From contig JASAMV010001561.1 in NCBI GenBank assembly GCA_030248065.1, forward strand, positions 25,383 to 89,382: DNA of 64,000 nucleotides, given 5' to 3'. This document shows, in pieces, positions 1 through 13,700 of this stretch. How positions within the stretch are numbered: the first letter of the stretch is position 1; every line of letters starts with the position of its first letter. The notes under the pieces were generated by a model that was given only the letters and a program-made list of their open reading frames with translations, was not told the origin of the DNA and did not search any database. The position numbers were made by a program, and so were the translations under genes. Source of the DNA: Rhynchonema sp. JSB1_4 (taxonomy: Eukaryota > Nematoda > Chromadorea > Monhysterida > Xyalidae).

Positions 1-47
1 TCAACAGCACCCCCAACACGTTTAAGGCACACCAAAACACTTTGCAG

Positions 48-1488
48 CGCGATCCTACGCGTACGCTCAAGGTCCGAGTCCGAATATCCAGATGCAAACT
101 CAGCCATTCGCCCTGCAAACCGATCGAATCCTGCGATTCTGCTACTATCGTCCGTCGGCTTTGTCCAATCTCGAGGTTTGCGGTATTATTTTAATTATTT
201 ATTTCATTTTCATTCAACTATACGAACTGTCAGTGAGTCAAGTTTACTTTTTGATGTTGCATAACATGCAAGAATAAAACCAGCTTCGAGTTTGGCCGTG
301 CATCTAGTGCAGGTGCAGTCGCACTGACGAGAGCCTGACGCACCTGTCTGTCTCAGAAAATAGGTCGAATCGGACAATATTCTTGCACAAATATTGTCCT
401 TGCACAAATAAAAAAAGAAATAATTGATCAAGCGTGATTTGACTGATCGTTCTGTCATGTTGCGATATAATGATCGCCAAGCTTGACATGGATGTCATAC
501 TGTAGCTTTTTCATAAGGAAAAACACAGATTTTTTACCACAAAAATCGAAATTTCGCGCGTCCAGGTGATGGCGATACGTAACGGCCGGCGCGAGAAGGT
601 GTTCGCGACACAGGAGTTGACCAGTCGATCACCGCAACACACCTGGTTGTGCGACGATAGCCTGCTGCTGCCGAGGGGCAGCTATGAAGGGGTGCGTTCG
701 GTCCGGTGTCTTAAAACTATGGCATTATCGGGTGTGGAACAAAGTCTTTATTTGATGAGTCCCATATCCCCAGTGTACACTCGTTATGTTGAACCTTGCC
801 GCGTTAATGAAATCGTCGATTTTAAGTGACCGACAAGTTGCTGCCGCCAACTTGTCAGATATAACAACCCCACACTGTTACGTGAATATCGTGGCCTAAA
901 ATGCTTAGTTCCCGGATTGTCACTACAAAGTGCATAGACTGTACAAAGAAGCGTCTAATCCCAATTGGATTGCTGACTCCCCGCTCACTTTATCCGGACC
1001 ACCCGTTGAGGTGTTGCATTGGCTTATTTTCTGGCTTGGGCTTCGGCTTCGGCTTGGGCAGGCTCCGGCCTGAGTAAAGTGAAACATCAGACAACGAGAT
1101 AACCATGAAACATTTCGCGCGGTCTTTCCAAAACAGAGCTGCATCCAATTGGGACCAGACCCAAGGAAGAAGTGTATAAAATATGTGCACTAAGTGGCCA
1201 CAGCATAAGTCCAAATTTTGATTTCACCGTTCGAGATCGGCCACTGTGGGTTTCGTTCGTCAGGGTCATATCTGGCGCGACACAAGCAGACGTAGAGCCA
1301 ATGGGCTTCAGTATCATAAAATCATAAGTTACCCACACATTTATCTAACATCACAAAAATCATTTTTGCGATTTTTATCACAGATCGAATTTCTGGCCAA
1401 AGGACTGCAAACACAATATTCGTTCCTGGGCCTGGACAATTTGCAGTTGTTTGATGTCAACGACCCGGATAATCCGTTGTGCTTCTAA
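48..1488 (+). CDS. 3' end of a gene with a MAM-like C-terminal domain (partial)
   Basis: Three exons join in phase 0: 48-175, 566-691 and 1384-1488, ending in TAA. Each follows a good acceptor (ttgcag, gtccag, cacag) and the first two end at GT donors. The joined ~119 residues run from SYAYAQGPSPN through ILRFCYYRPSALSNLEVM, HTWLCDDSLLLPRGSYEG and GLDNLQLFDVND to the C-terminus NPLCF. The alternation of hydrophobic strands, the FCYY strand, the central HTW and the late G-L-D-N segment resemble the end of a MAM-type extracellular beta-sandwich, but this is a pattern judgement, not a search result. The N-terminus lies left of the window, so neither a signal peptide nor other domains can be seen. 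The exon at 48 is the least certain boundary. If MAM is right, it is a secreted or membrane adhesion protein. Confidence 0.6.
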
Positions 1489-2300
1489 TCATTTTTGAAA
1501 TAGCGGTTCCTCTGATGTTTCAAGGCAGAATTTTGGTTCATGTTGTGTATATGTTTGGAAGGTTATCGGGCATTCATGCTTAAGCAATGAGATTAATTAT
1601 CTTTTGCTTGACTCTGGTAACGTTTGCCCAGTTGACTCAGAATAATGGTGGAAGGCTTCGATTGTATTATGTGCCCACCCCAACTTACCGAGTATTCTAA
1701 CCCGCTTGTGATACATAATACGCCCTCCCTAAGATTTTGTATTGACTGCATCCCCTGATTTATATATTCGTAAATCTTGTTGCTTCGTGTACGTTCGGTG
1801 AATGTGATAAACACTCAAGGTGAAGCAAAGTTTTTTTCAAACTGAAATTACTCGAGCATTAAACCAGTTAATAGTAAAAATCAGAAATTATTTTCTTTAA
1901 AATATCACGGCGATTGAACATTGCACAACGCAGAAGAAAAGAATTCTTTTGTTCTTCATACCAACACCAGCCATGGACCGAATTATGAGGCCACACAGCT
2001 CACACGACGTGGGAGGCTATATTCCAATTCCAAATCCAATTAGACGACATTAAACTGCGCTAAATTCAAGATGGCATGCCTGCAATAATAAATGCAATAT
2101 TCATGGTGATGCTGACACGCGCAACAAAGCGAAATAGTGTATCTACAAGAAAAAAGAGTCAAAATGGAGCACAATAAAAGTATTCTACCCACATAACCTT
2201 CGATTTTGTGTTCGACAACAACAACCGACACGTGTCCACCGTGTGATAGGTAATATTTGCAAACACCGATGCTCTTGTGGACGTGGTTTTTGGTCATTAT

Positions 2301-2479
2301 GTTGAATTCAGTCTTTTCGACCGCTTCCGCTCCTACCGCTTCAATCATTTTTCTGTATTTCCGTGATCTTTCCCTGTCTGGTCTTTTTGCAGGTTTTCGC
2401 TTGACAAAGTGTCCTCAGTCGGTCACGAAACGTTGGGAGTCATTTGTGTGGTAAAGCGGTCGAAAAGACTGAATTCAAC
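2301..2479. repeat. 179-bp element with perfect 26-bp terminal inverted repeats
   Basis: The first 26 bases (starting GTTGAATTCAGTCTTTTCG) are the exact reverse complement of the last 26 bases (ending GACTGAATTCAAC at 2479). The interior is not repeated. No clear target-site duplication flanks it, so the superfamily is unknown. The size and perfect arms suggest a young MITE. Confidence 0.6.
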
Positions 2480-4586
2480 ACCGGGTGAGAGTCCACGTAC
2501 TTAATAGTGGCCCTCCAAGTTTATAAACCGCACAGGTATGACTAAGGCGTCGCACTTGGCTCATTTCGGACTATTTTTAATAACCTGGTTAAAGATTCTC
2601 TTCATTTTATGCGAATCCACCACGCCACACAAAATTGGGGTGGTATTTGCAGAATTGAGGATTCCCCCGTCCTTTTTCTTCTCGCTGGGTCCCGCCAGCT
2701 CCTGTTCGTTGGTATCGCGAAGTTCGGTTTCTGTGTTTTCTCAATTTTCTGCGTGACAAACTCGTTAATCTATACAAATCACGACCATATTCTGGACATT
2801 GAGCCAGATGTACACATAAATCTGGATGTAGTCGTAAACTCTATGGGCCTGCTCCCGCCAAACGAGTAAGAGGAACGAATAAACAAGTTTCACAGCCCAG
2901 AACTAAATCGGTGATCAAATTACGGGGACAAGCTCTAAGAGAGACAAAGTATGTATATACATATTTCACCCCGGGCACACCAACACTTACTTGAACATTC
3001 ACTAGAACTTCATGATTTCCAGTTAAAATTCCAATACGTTGTTCCATGGCACCGTAAAAATGAAATAAATCTACACACACAAGAATATTCTTTCCCATGA
3101 CATTCTAAAAAAACGCCTTAAAGATTGCGGTTTATTGCCTGTCAATCGCTCAGATAATATTTTTTTCTAAACTTTCAACCGAGGTTCGCGGTGCGCGCGG
3201 AAAAAGACCAAACATGCGCATCTAAACTGCCACGCGCACGTAGATTTTTGCAATAATCAATTCGATTACTTTATGGTATCATCTTCTCAGTAATGTGTTG
3301 CGCGCTGATTAGACCAACTAGATTTTACCAACCGGCTGTATTTTCTTGAAAATTTTTCAATCAAACAACGTCATTAAAGTTAAAAAAGCAGCTGATTGGT
3401 TTCGAAAATACCGAGCCGAATGCTGTTTCTCAAACATTTTCGAATAACGAATGAGAAATGACGGCGCGAAAAAGGCGAATCCATCGCGTATTACGCAATT
3501 TTTTGCGAGTTTAATGGATGAATACCACCAGAATCAACGGTAAATGCGTGGATGTTCCTGCAACGCCCTGATTTGTCAAGGGGAATCACGAAAATTACGC
3601 ATGCTGAACGCAGTTTTTCGGACGCAGCTAGAAATCGCTGAGTTTCTGTTTCCTCAATCAGCTTTGACAAGCTTAGGAAACCCTGGATTAGGAACCATTC
3701 AAAACATTCAATAAAAGAGGAAATTAGAAGACAATGGTCGGTATCAAACTTGGTGATCAGATCGGATCGGTTTGCCCACACCGGATCGGACTGTGACAAT
3801 GATGTGATTGGATCGGATTTGACCTGTCCACAAACAATCGGAGCCAATGCAGCTCACCTCATGAATAAAATAAAAACTAGGAATAAACAATGTTATATGT
3901 TGGAACAATATACAGTATGCCACAGGTCACATGACATTGATGTGCTTGGTCTTGGTAGACCGATTCGATCCGATCACAAAGGTTAACGTGGACCGATGAT
4001 TAACCTGAAAACTCGAAAAAAACCCGAAAACCCGAAAATGAGAAACATTGATCCACCTAAACTTTCCTTAATTGTTGTCAGATTCAATTTCTTTCCGCAT
4101 AACTTAGGTGTATGTACTTTTGTATGAAACACAAGGCTGACACACGTTTGATAAATGCTCTGACACCGTAAACTATTTAATGAATTGATTTCTAAATTCC
4201 GATCTCTGATTCATAAATATACGGTAACTTTGTCAGAGCGTTTTGTGCCAAAAAAAGCAAAAGTGACAAAAATGCGTGCGCAATTTGTTAACGAAACTTG
4301 CACCAATTTTTATTTCTTTCATCCTGTACCGTTTTAAATTTAGTAAGATTATCCTGAACAGGCAGTAGATATCATTACGGAAGTGATTATTTTTATTTGG
4401 TTTCGGACGCGTTTTTGGAAGTGCGAAACTTGATGTTCGTGTGAAGTTCGACAACTGGTTTAAGATTCGAAGGCATGCGAAAAGAAGCCATTTCCGGTTC
4501 AGTGATCGAAACTTCGCATAATAGTGACGTTGTTTCCCCTATTGAACTCAACGCGTGTGTGTTTGCTCAGCTACAAAGTAATAATA

Positions 4587-5029
4587 CTATAGTAAATTTC
4601 TAATTTCATTGCCTCATGCATTTTTACGGACGCAGGGAAACTCCCGTTCCAAGTCGAGGCAGGCAACAAGCTCAACACACAGTCAACAAGCCATGCAGCT
4701 GTCTCGTGTGCGTTTCGAATGTTTCAGCTGTGCGCGTCAGCTGCGTGGCTTGTTGACTGTGTGTTGAGCTTCTTGCCTGCCTCGACTTCGAACGGGAGTT
4801 TCCCTGCGTCTGTAAAATGCATGAGGCAATGAAATTAGAAATTTACTATACGCCAACACGGGCCCGATTTCGGAGGTGGCAGATTAGTGAAACATTCACA
4901 CGTGGTTGCTAATTTGGGCAAAGTTACACAGGTGCATGAGGATTTGCTCGAAGTATTTCCAAAAAATTAAAGTTTCTATTCGTTTTGTAAGCACACCACC
5001 TTCGAAATCGGCCTCGTCTTGGCGTATAG
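4587..5029. repeat. Long palindromic (foldback) element, split by a nested MITE
   Basis: A left arm from about 4587 (CTATAGTAAATTTCTAATTTC, then ATGCATTTTTAC, GGGAAACTCCCGTT, GTCGAGGCAGGC, ACACAGTCAACAAGCC) reappears inverted up to 4850. The arms are about 115 bp each and are separated by a ~40-bp loop near 4700-4735. The terminal few bases of the right arm lie beyond a second inverted-repeat element (4851-5024). Removing that insertion restores the end of the palindrome. There is no coding capacity. Confidence 0.75.
4851..5024. mobile_element. MITE inserted at TA inside the palindrome
   Basis: The ends CGCCAACACGGGCCCGATTT and its near-complement, finishing TCGTCTTGGCG, form ~29-bp terminal inverted repeats around 174 bp. 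TA flanks both sides (4849-4850 and 5025-5026), as expected for Tc1/mariner-type insertion. The interior has no ORF. Because it interrupts the arm of the surrounding palindrome, it is the younger insertion. Confidence 0.7.
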
Positions 5030-8000
5030 TAGCTTGCCTTTACATGGAACAGAAGCCATGCAGCTGAACATAATGTAGCAAAGCAAGCAACATAATGTGT
5101 AGCCGCAGTAGTGCGTGAGCGTGACGCGCAATATGGTCTACTTATTTTCTTCGCATTTGTATGCAGTGTAACGCATCAAAAGCGGAAACTTTTTTTGATA
5201 TTAGCTTTGGATCTCGGCCGCGCAAACACGAATGCTGTGAGCAGACTTGTTGCATACAGGCTGTATATACATATTTCGAACCAAATTGCTGATTTGTGTT
5301 AACTTCCACACCATAACGTTGTGGTGATCATAACTTATTGTTATTCAAATAATTATCAATCATAATCTTGTCAAATCAGACCTTCTTGTCGTTGAGGAGA
5401 CATTTTTTTGCTCATATTTAATCAAGCATAAATTTTCGCTTCGTTTATGCCTCATTTTGATTTGTTATTGTCCCACAGATCACAATTTATGCTCGAAAGC
5501 AAAACAATTTAATTTTGATTCAAATCAGTGCTGACCACTGGTTATTTTCGAATTATAGGCTTTTGCGTGAACTACAAATCTCCTTAAATCACTTTTAATT
5601 TAATTATTGGACCGCACACTGCCGTTTTCCGGTGTTTACATCATCAGACATCGGCTATTGTTTGTAAATATACCCACATTATACATCGTGTATCATGTCA
5701 ACTAGGTATTTAATATTCATGTCTCACGCCCAAAACTTCAAACATCCGTTCTTGGCATTTTGTGTTGCTAAAAGTCGCTATTCTTTGTTGTCGCGTTCAA
5801 AGTACGTACATGAAGAATTAGAGTAGAAATCACTAAAAACAACTTCTGAAAAAGCGTCAGATTTAGGATCAAAGAAATTTTAGATTTAGGATCAAAAGAA
5901 TTATCGAACACCGAATTAAGTTTTGGTGACTATTCTCCCAAGATCACTATAGCCACAATACATGTAGTTTAAATCAACAAAGACGGAACTTTTAAGGGCC
6001 AGTAAATTACAAATCGAAAAAAGCAACATCAGCAAAAACAATATACGCCAACGATCAAGGGATCTTATGGCGATAACTACTAGGTACATGTGTTTTCAAT
6101 GTCAATTTGCCATTACACCGAAATGTTTTTTGACGCGACTATATGGCGTTCTGAACGCCGCGCCTTTTTCACGTGTTACAGACCTCGTGACATCTGATGA
6201 GAATTGCGCTATATATACGAAATGTAACTCTTGAAAATGAGTGATTGGTTAATACCTAATGCCTACGCGTATACCTATATGTATGTGTTACCTGCCTAAA
6301 AGTCGGCCATAAACGTGAAACCCGGTTGGTTTGCCTTGTTATATTAATGCGACCCGGATAAGCACTCGACGTTGGGGGCACCTAATTTTCGGTCTCTCTC
6401 GCAGTTGGTAAGCACTGAATTTTTGCAAGATTAAGGTCGAAATTGTTGAACGCTAAGACTTTGAAGAAAACACTAAACCCCAAAAAATGGTTGTAATCTA
6501 CCGTGGTAACAAACAGCCTCGGTTATCGACGCCGGTAATTTCAAGAATATCAGTTCTGTAAAATCGAGTGTCGAGATGTCTTTTCGTAATGTTCAGACAT
6601 TATTTTTTGTGCTACGTACAACAATTCAAACATATAGATCTACATGTTCAAAAACGCGCTAATTATTTTAAGAAGATTATAAGATTAAAGGCTGCGCACT
6701 CTTTCCGCCGCATATTGTATCATGTTGTTAAATCAGAAATATGTAAAGGGCACGAGACTTTGAATAGGATATTTTGGCGGTGTGAGCATATTTTCCAACA
6801 CACGTCCGCATTTGCTCACTTCCTATCGTTTGGTCACCTCAGCATATCGCGCCAATCATAACTCATTACACACGGACACAACATCACCTTGTATCGGTAA
6901 GTAACCATATTATGGTTGAGGCCAAACTCACTACCACGTGTCCTCCAACCACGTATTGCATTGGATCTACATATGTAGCTTTAGCTATTGGTTTTTAGGT
7001 AGTGGCGCCCCAAAAGACAATTGTATATACTGGTGCCATGCATAAATACTCAGGAGATTTTCCAGATTATTGTACATGGAAAATGTCCAAACCCAAAATT
7101 CGTGTCCTCATTATTATTATTGGTGTGTGAAAAAAACGCTCTCCTTTTTTCAAGAACATGCCCAAAAATAGGCATGCATACCATCGTCAGCTGTGTGATA
7201 AGGATCATGATTTGCCTTTTTTCTGGCACAACCTGTCTGTTTTCCTATCGTGTTTCGCACTATTTGCAAACATAAATCATACTAATCATCAAGTAACATG
7301 TTCACGATGTACTTGCGTAAGGCTCAAAGTCGCGTGTCAAAACACGGCGCACCACCTTTACCTTCACGCGAGCGAAAATTATGGGGCGACAAACATATCG
7401 TTATGGTTGTTGTTATCTTTGACATACATTTCACACGCGTCATGCCCGTAGGCAGAAAATGATATGCATCGCTAAAGACGTTTTTTGGGATATTGGCTTT
7501 GTTTTGAGATCCAAATGGAAGTTTCAGAACTGTACCCATGAAACTGTGTCTCGAAAGAAAACGCGCACGCTTGCGACAAGGCTAAATCGCATCTATGTAC
7601 ATACCTATATCATGTATGATTTGTCTTCGTGCGCAAATTTAACATTTTTTTAAATCGTTTGATTTTCTGACGGAGTCAAGCAGAATAATCATTAACAATA
7701 TATTATGGCTTCGCCCAATCCGTACAAGTAAGCGTTTCTCTGGGGATTTTTTGATTCTTGCAGTCTGCTTCCAATACTCAGCTGACTATTTGGCTCTCTC
7801 CGCGCTAAATTTTAGCCCCTGAACAGGGCCTGACGTTAATTCTTAATCTTGTTCTCTCAGATTATTGCGCAAGCAGCACACGCACGCACACACATTGCGT
7901 CGGATTCTCGAAAACGTTTGAGCGCAATATGACTACGCACAAGCAAATGGCCGAAGCTCAAAACCACTCAGCGAGTAAACCAATCCAATTGAATTGCGCA

Positions 8001-10758
8001 ATCCAATTGTTCGATTGTCCAGAATTCTCTAGAGACGCTCTCCACGTCGGTGCGTAAAGTCCCTTTTAGCCTTAGGAACGTGTGTGTTGAACAACGCTGC
8101 TGTTTGTTCGCGTTGGCATGCAACAATGCCGTCATCAGGTGTGGCTCGAATCTGGATTGTCATCATACGCCCTTTTCATTGATCGATTGGATTGCTTAAT
8201 CTGATTGCGCAAACGTTTTCGGGAATTCCACCTTTGCAACGTGCTGCTGCATGGCAGCAGGGCGGTTTGACATTGCTGTCAGTGCTTTTACAAAAAAAAT
8301 ATGTCTTTCACATTTTGCCGCCAGCCGGGTCGGGGACGGACGCACCGTTTTGTAAAACCCCGAACGCGTCTTACACGTGCATGTGTACGCATTGAACTTA
8401 TATGTTTATATGTATATTGTAGGCAAATGCGCGAACGTTTTGGGTACACGGCACGTTTTGACACGACAATTTCAATTTCATATAAAGTCGCAGGTTGCAC
8501 CGAAGAATCATCTCAACAGCGATATTTGTTATTACAAGAACCCAGTGCTATCCTATCCGGGCATAAATTTTCCAACCAGCCCATGGGAGAAATATGGCTA
8601 TGTAGATTAGTCGTGTTTTTTGAACATATTATAGATGTTTGCGCCAGATAAATGAACCCACGTGTGTTAGGGGTTAGAGGTTGATTGAGAAACTCCTTTT
8701 TCTACCAAGTTATTGGTAATCTGTTCTTTGTTTTGGCGTAACCTTATGATCGGGTGCAGGACAATCGAGTTTTTATCGTTAGTTCATTACGTATGTATGA
8801 TAATACAATAATCTCAATCGATTGTAGCTGACGGCAACGTTTAAAATAATGGAGTCTGGATTATTTGATGTCGTAATCAAAATTTTATCTAAACTATGTA
8901 CCTTAGTTGACATGGACTAGCGTGCTATGCGTAGGTTAAATAAATGCAAAATATCTTGGTATGCAAAAAACGATCGCCCGAAAACAGAGACAGTAATTCG
9001 GCAATAATTCACGTCGATTGCTGTTTGTGAACACACAACTTATGATGTCTACTGTGCTACAAATCGCTGCATTTTGTTGATGTTTGTTTTGAACTTGATC
9101 CCTTCAACAGTCCATCACCTGTGTTTTGTTTTTGTACAGCAAGAGCCTGATCCAAGAAACACGCATCTAGTGAAAACTTTCCGTATAATCCGTTTTGCCC
9201 CAAAAACATTTTTACTATTGAAGCTATAGCAGCTTGCAAGGAGTGCTGTTGCAATTATTCACTGCTCACATTAAATCATCGGCTAGCGTGCGCTCAAATA
9301 TGGTTCTTGCCTCATGTGCTCATTCGCATTTCTTGCCTTTCAAGTCGATATGCAATGATTTACATGTACATGCACTGTACGTTGATGTCTGCCAATTTTT
9401 AGGTCATTTTTCAGGTTTTATTTATTGTTCGAGATCTATAAGGCGAAGGCGTCAATACTGTATGGCTGACTGCAGGTGTTTTTGTGACCGATCAGTCAAT
9501 GGTGCTGGTGGTAACTCAACCGTCACAGCGATTAACCTCGTAAAACGTCGAGTTGGGAAAGTCTGCCGATCCAAGGATTTCAAAGATACAAGGCGTGGCG
9601 GTGAAAAGGGCAGCACATGAATAATAAGCAATTTCTGTTTATCTAGGTCAGAGTCGAGATTTTCTTATATCATTTAAAGTGCTGAGCACACTCACAACAG
9701 TACGACAAGCCCAGTTCACACACACGCACTCACAGAATTCCAATTTTCAGGTATCGCAGGTGTTTAGACTTCATGCCAATGCACCCAAGAATGTCAAGAT
9801 ACTCAGTTTGTCTGCCAAGATTCACTGTGTGAGCAATCTCTACAAGCATCCAATTCCACTCATAGTCATAACGCCTTTTAGGTGACGCTATAATCCCTTT
9901 TTGTACCGAATCACCTCTACTTGACGCTGTGACTCCAGGTTATTTTCGTATATTTTGCGAACAGTATGCGGTTTTCGGTTGTGATCACACTTATTTTACT
10001 GACTTAACTGTTTTTGTAACCTCGAGGCGTGATTTTTTGGTTGTGTAACACTGATAGGCCAGTTTTGTTGTGCTTATTCCTCAAACCTCAAATTCACTTA
10101 CTGTCTCCTACAAGGCCTTGGTGTATCCTTGAAATGAAGACATTTGTGTAACGTGACCCATTCCGAATGGCAACCCCGCCTATTAATGAGCAATGTGTTT
10201 GAAAATCTCAACCGTGCGTGCGCGTGTATCGCGAAGAACGTCGCGCGCGAAGCGCGAAAATTTCTGAAGGCGTGTGTTAACATGTCACCACATAAGGGAT
10301 GTCTTTCAAATTGGTATGTCTTCCGTTTCATCTCACATATCAGGTACTGTCTTCTAAACACGTGTGAGTAAGACGTCGTTTTGTTTTTCGCAAGTTTGCA
10401 ACCAGCGCGCCTTATTTGTACGCCTGATCATACAATGCCTGTTGATCAATTAACAGTATTCCACGTTTTTTCCTTCCAATCACTCCCGCTGCGTTCTTCG
10501 CGGCCTGACAGGTTACGTCATGAAACACATGTGTCAGGAATGTTTTTGTGTTCCGTTTCCCGAACAATGTCGGTGTTTTTGGAACTTTATTTCGCAAATT
10601 CGCCCTGAACTCGTGAAATGCAAAACTGCAGTATACATACAGTGTATGCAGGCACTTTGAATGTTGTTGTCAACTTCATGGTCGAGATGAAAATAACGCA
10701 ACGGATATGACGAATGTACTTTTTCAGATTTATTGAATTTCATCAAAATCGGATCGCG

Positions 10759-13700
10759 ATGAAACTCAACCTGCAATCTGTAATATTAATATTCAGCGCT
10801 GTGCTGCTGAGGATAGCTCAATCAGGTCCGTCTAGCTCTCGCCAAAATGACGCAACGAAGGCTATATACATTTAGTTGACGCGGAAATATGTCCATTTTA
10901 GCCCCACCCTGTGATGGCCGTGTCGCGTTCCACGCTCAGTTCCTGCAACGACACACAGCCGACAGGGTTGAGGTTTATTTCACGAAACGCAACGTCGACA
11001 GCGTTGACCAGTGCGCCAGATTCTGTTGGGGCACCATGTTCTGCTGGTCGGTTTTTTCCAAATTGTTTACATTTTTTGATTATTTGCAAAATTATTTTTC
11101 AAAAAATTATTTACATTTTAATCTTATGTGATGTTAATGTAAACTGTTCGAAACTCACAAGTGGCATCCTGTTTTGCGTTTGAAGCATACGAAGCCACAC
11201 GTTCATATGAAATGCTATTATTGATGGCAGCCAGCTCACTTGAACCATATCGCGGTGGTCACTAGTGCATGGCGGCCATGAAACAATCAGTACAATGCCA
11301 AGCCGATATTGATGCAATGTTGTGCGGCTTAGTTTTACCTGGGGCTATAATATACAACCGTGGAGAGAAACCTGTGTGGAACCGTACTCAACAGGAAGTT
11401 CTGTAACCACACCAATAGCTTTTGCGAACCATATATTGCAGGTCGGCTCTATATGACGCGCAGGCACGCACCTGTTCCATATCGTACACATATCGCGCTT
11501 CGTGCTACTTCATTAACGATATCAGGGCGCAGGATTTTGCTGGCTCGGCCACCGTCGTCGCGTTGCACTGTCTCAGATGCGAGGGCGTCTACAGTTAGTC
11601 TTGAATTTAGTTTTTTAATCGTGTTTTGTGGTTTTATCGGTTTTTATTGGTGTTTATGGCTATTTACGTGTTTCTCATCGCATGACATTGTCCTTCGCAG
11701 ATGTTGCCAGTAATAATTTCCTTGTTCTCGTCAGACTTATCCTTTTTCTTCGAATCTGCCCGGCTGTCGCTAAACTTTTGCAGATATAAATGTCCGTACA
11801 TATGTGTACATTTGCTCAATTAAGCGACCCTGCTCGTCTGTGATACGTTGTTTCATATTCTCACGTTCAAAAAATACTTCAAGTCGATATGTTCCAGAAT
11901 TCCACAGTCAAGACCGTCGCAGTCTGATGGCGCAACGACAGGAGAAAGTGCTCATCAACGACAACAGTTCGTGGAAGATTGAAGCAGTTGTGACAGAGAG
12001 GGCGAAACCATCGACCACGCCGCTTGCTGCCACCACTACAACAACAACGCCGACAGAGACGGTAAAAACTGATCGAACTTAGTTTTCAGTGTCGAGATTT
12101 GCTTCACATGAAATGTGAATTCCCGTTTGGCATATAATTTGATTAACTAGGTTTTTGGCTGTGTTTCTCAGACAGTAATTTTCAATGTCAGCTCATTGCT
12201 GTTAGTCCCCTCTTTGTCAATATATTTCATGTGTGAAGCTTCTTCTACCTCTTCTGCTGACTGTGAATCCTCTCTTGACCTGAGAACGGAAATCTTTCCA
12301 TTTAGACCCCCACCCCACACACAACCACCACCTTCACCTCTACAACAACTTGGCCCTTCAACTGGGTGAACAACAGGGTAAAGTTCTTCGGCACGCGCAC
12401 CACAACCACTGAGGGGTACCAGGTACACCGATCCAGCCCTCTTCAGTCGAAAATTTTTCAGTCGTTGTAACGTTTCACCTCCACAATTAACAGTGATCCT
12501 CATTATAGTGACCATTTTTATTGACTTGACCGACTGCTTCCTACCTTTCTGCAGACTTTTAGCCCCTGAAGCAGCCATAACGTGTCACTGTAATGATGGT
12601 ACACTGCACACAGCGTTAATTTCCTTTCCTTTCCTTTCTCTTCTGTCTAACTTGTGCATGACTTTAGCCTATTGTGCCCTTTATTTCTATCCTGACACTT
12701 TGCAACTTTACTGTCCTCTAACGCACTAATAAAATGATAACACCTTACCCTGCTCGAACTGATAACCTGGGATTAGATAGTGGTTGGAGTGTGTCATTAA
12801 TAGTGATTGGTCTAACATCTTTGTACAGTCAGCATGGTGATATTATTGCCTTAATCTGTTGCGTGGAAATTCGAGACCTCTGATGGTGAAGGGTAACCTG
12901 TACATTCGTTTTCGTGATTTTAAACTCCCTCCCTCCCACCCGAACATCCCGAAATTCCAAAAAAGACAGACGGCGTTTTATTGATACTTGAGTCTTGTTT
13001 GTGTGATTACTTGCGTGGAGACGGAAGCGTTTGGCCAGAAATAAATCTTGATGAACCAGGCTCATCCGGATCTCGAAACTAAGTGGGAACATAGAACAAC
13101 ACCCGAGCCTTAGCACACAATGTCCAAACCTCGCGCAAAGATTTGCTTGAACCAGAACGATGCGCACTGGCACAGCATGGATTTCACTCTTTCACGACCG
13201 GCCCAAGCCCACCCAGATGCACAGGTCAGTTCCTACCTGTTCCCACCCAAACTTACCTATGTAAACATTATCCTCAAAACGACGGAGAGTTTTAGATCAC
13301 GATTGGCATTTTGTGCCTTGTCTTGTTTCATTCCAACACACAGGTGCTCGTTCCTTACCACAACACAGTCCGTTGTCCAACAGCGTCACGGCATGAAGTC
13401 TTGTTGTTATCATTTTGGTCGTAATAAAGTATTTTTAGTTGCTACATACACGTCATAGCAACTTATTAAGTAGTCACTAAATTTACCACTAACCGAAAAC
13501 CAATCTATAAAATAAACAGGTCCCACCCGGATTGGAGGACTTGGCAGCAGAAGAATCATCATCAGAAGAATATCGATATTCCTCATCGAATGTTGAGAAT
13601 GTTGAGCCTCGTGTCGCCTCAGTAAGCGCGTCAAAGTCAAGAGAACAATATGTGGAAGTGCCCGGTTAGAATTGGATTTTATTGTGATTCTGATCTTTTC

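Larger units (their letters stand above)
1489..10758. other. 9.3-kb intergenic region without a supportable gene
   Basis: Only short ORFs with no recognisable domain or splice frame are present. One exon-shaped stretch (9751-9882, acceptor attttcag, donor TTTTAG/gtgacg) is open but has no partner exon that I can join. The region does contain inverted-repeat elements near 2301-2479 and 4587-5029, and a GATCGGATC-rich repeat at about 3740-3835 related to one at 51408-51665. The promoter of the PAN gene should lie at the right end, but no confident core-promoter motif was found. Confidence 0.55.

Noticed and set aside
9234..9882. 128-codon ORF at 9234-9620 and an exon-shaped stretch at 9751-9882
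   Set aside because: No domain, no partner exons in phase, and no homology that I can recall. It is noted in the intergenic entry but not called.
12168..12578. 136-codon minus-strand ORF
   Set aside because: It is the complement of the Thr-rich PAN exon 12306-12377 and its intron. Such ACC/ACA runs open the opposite frame artificially.
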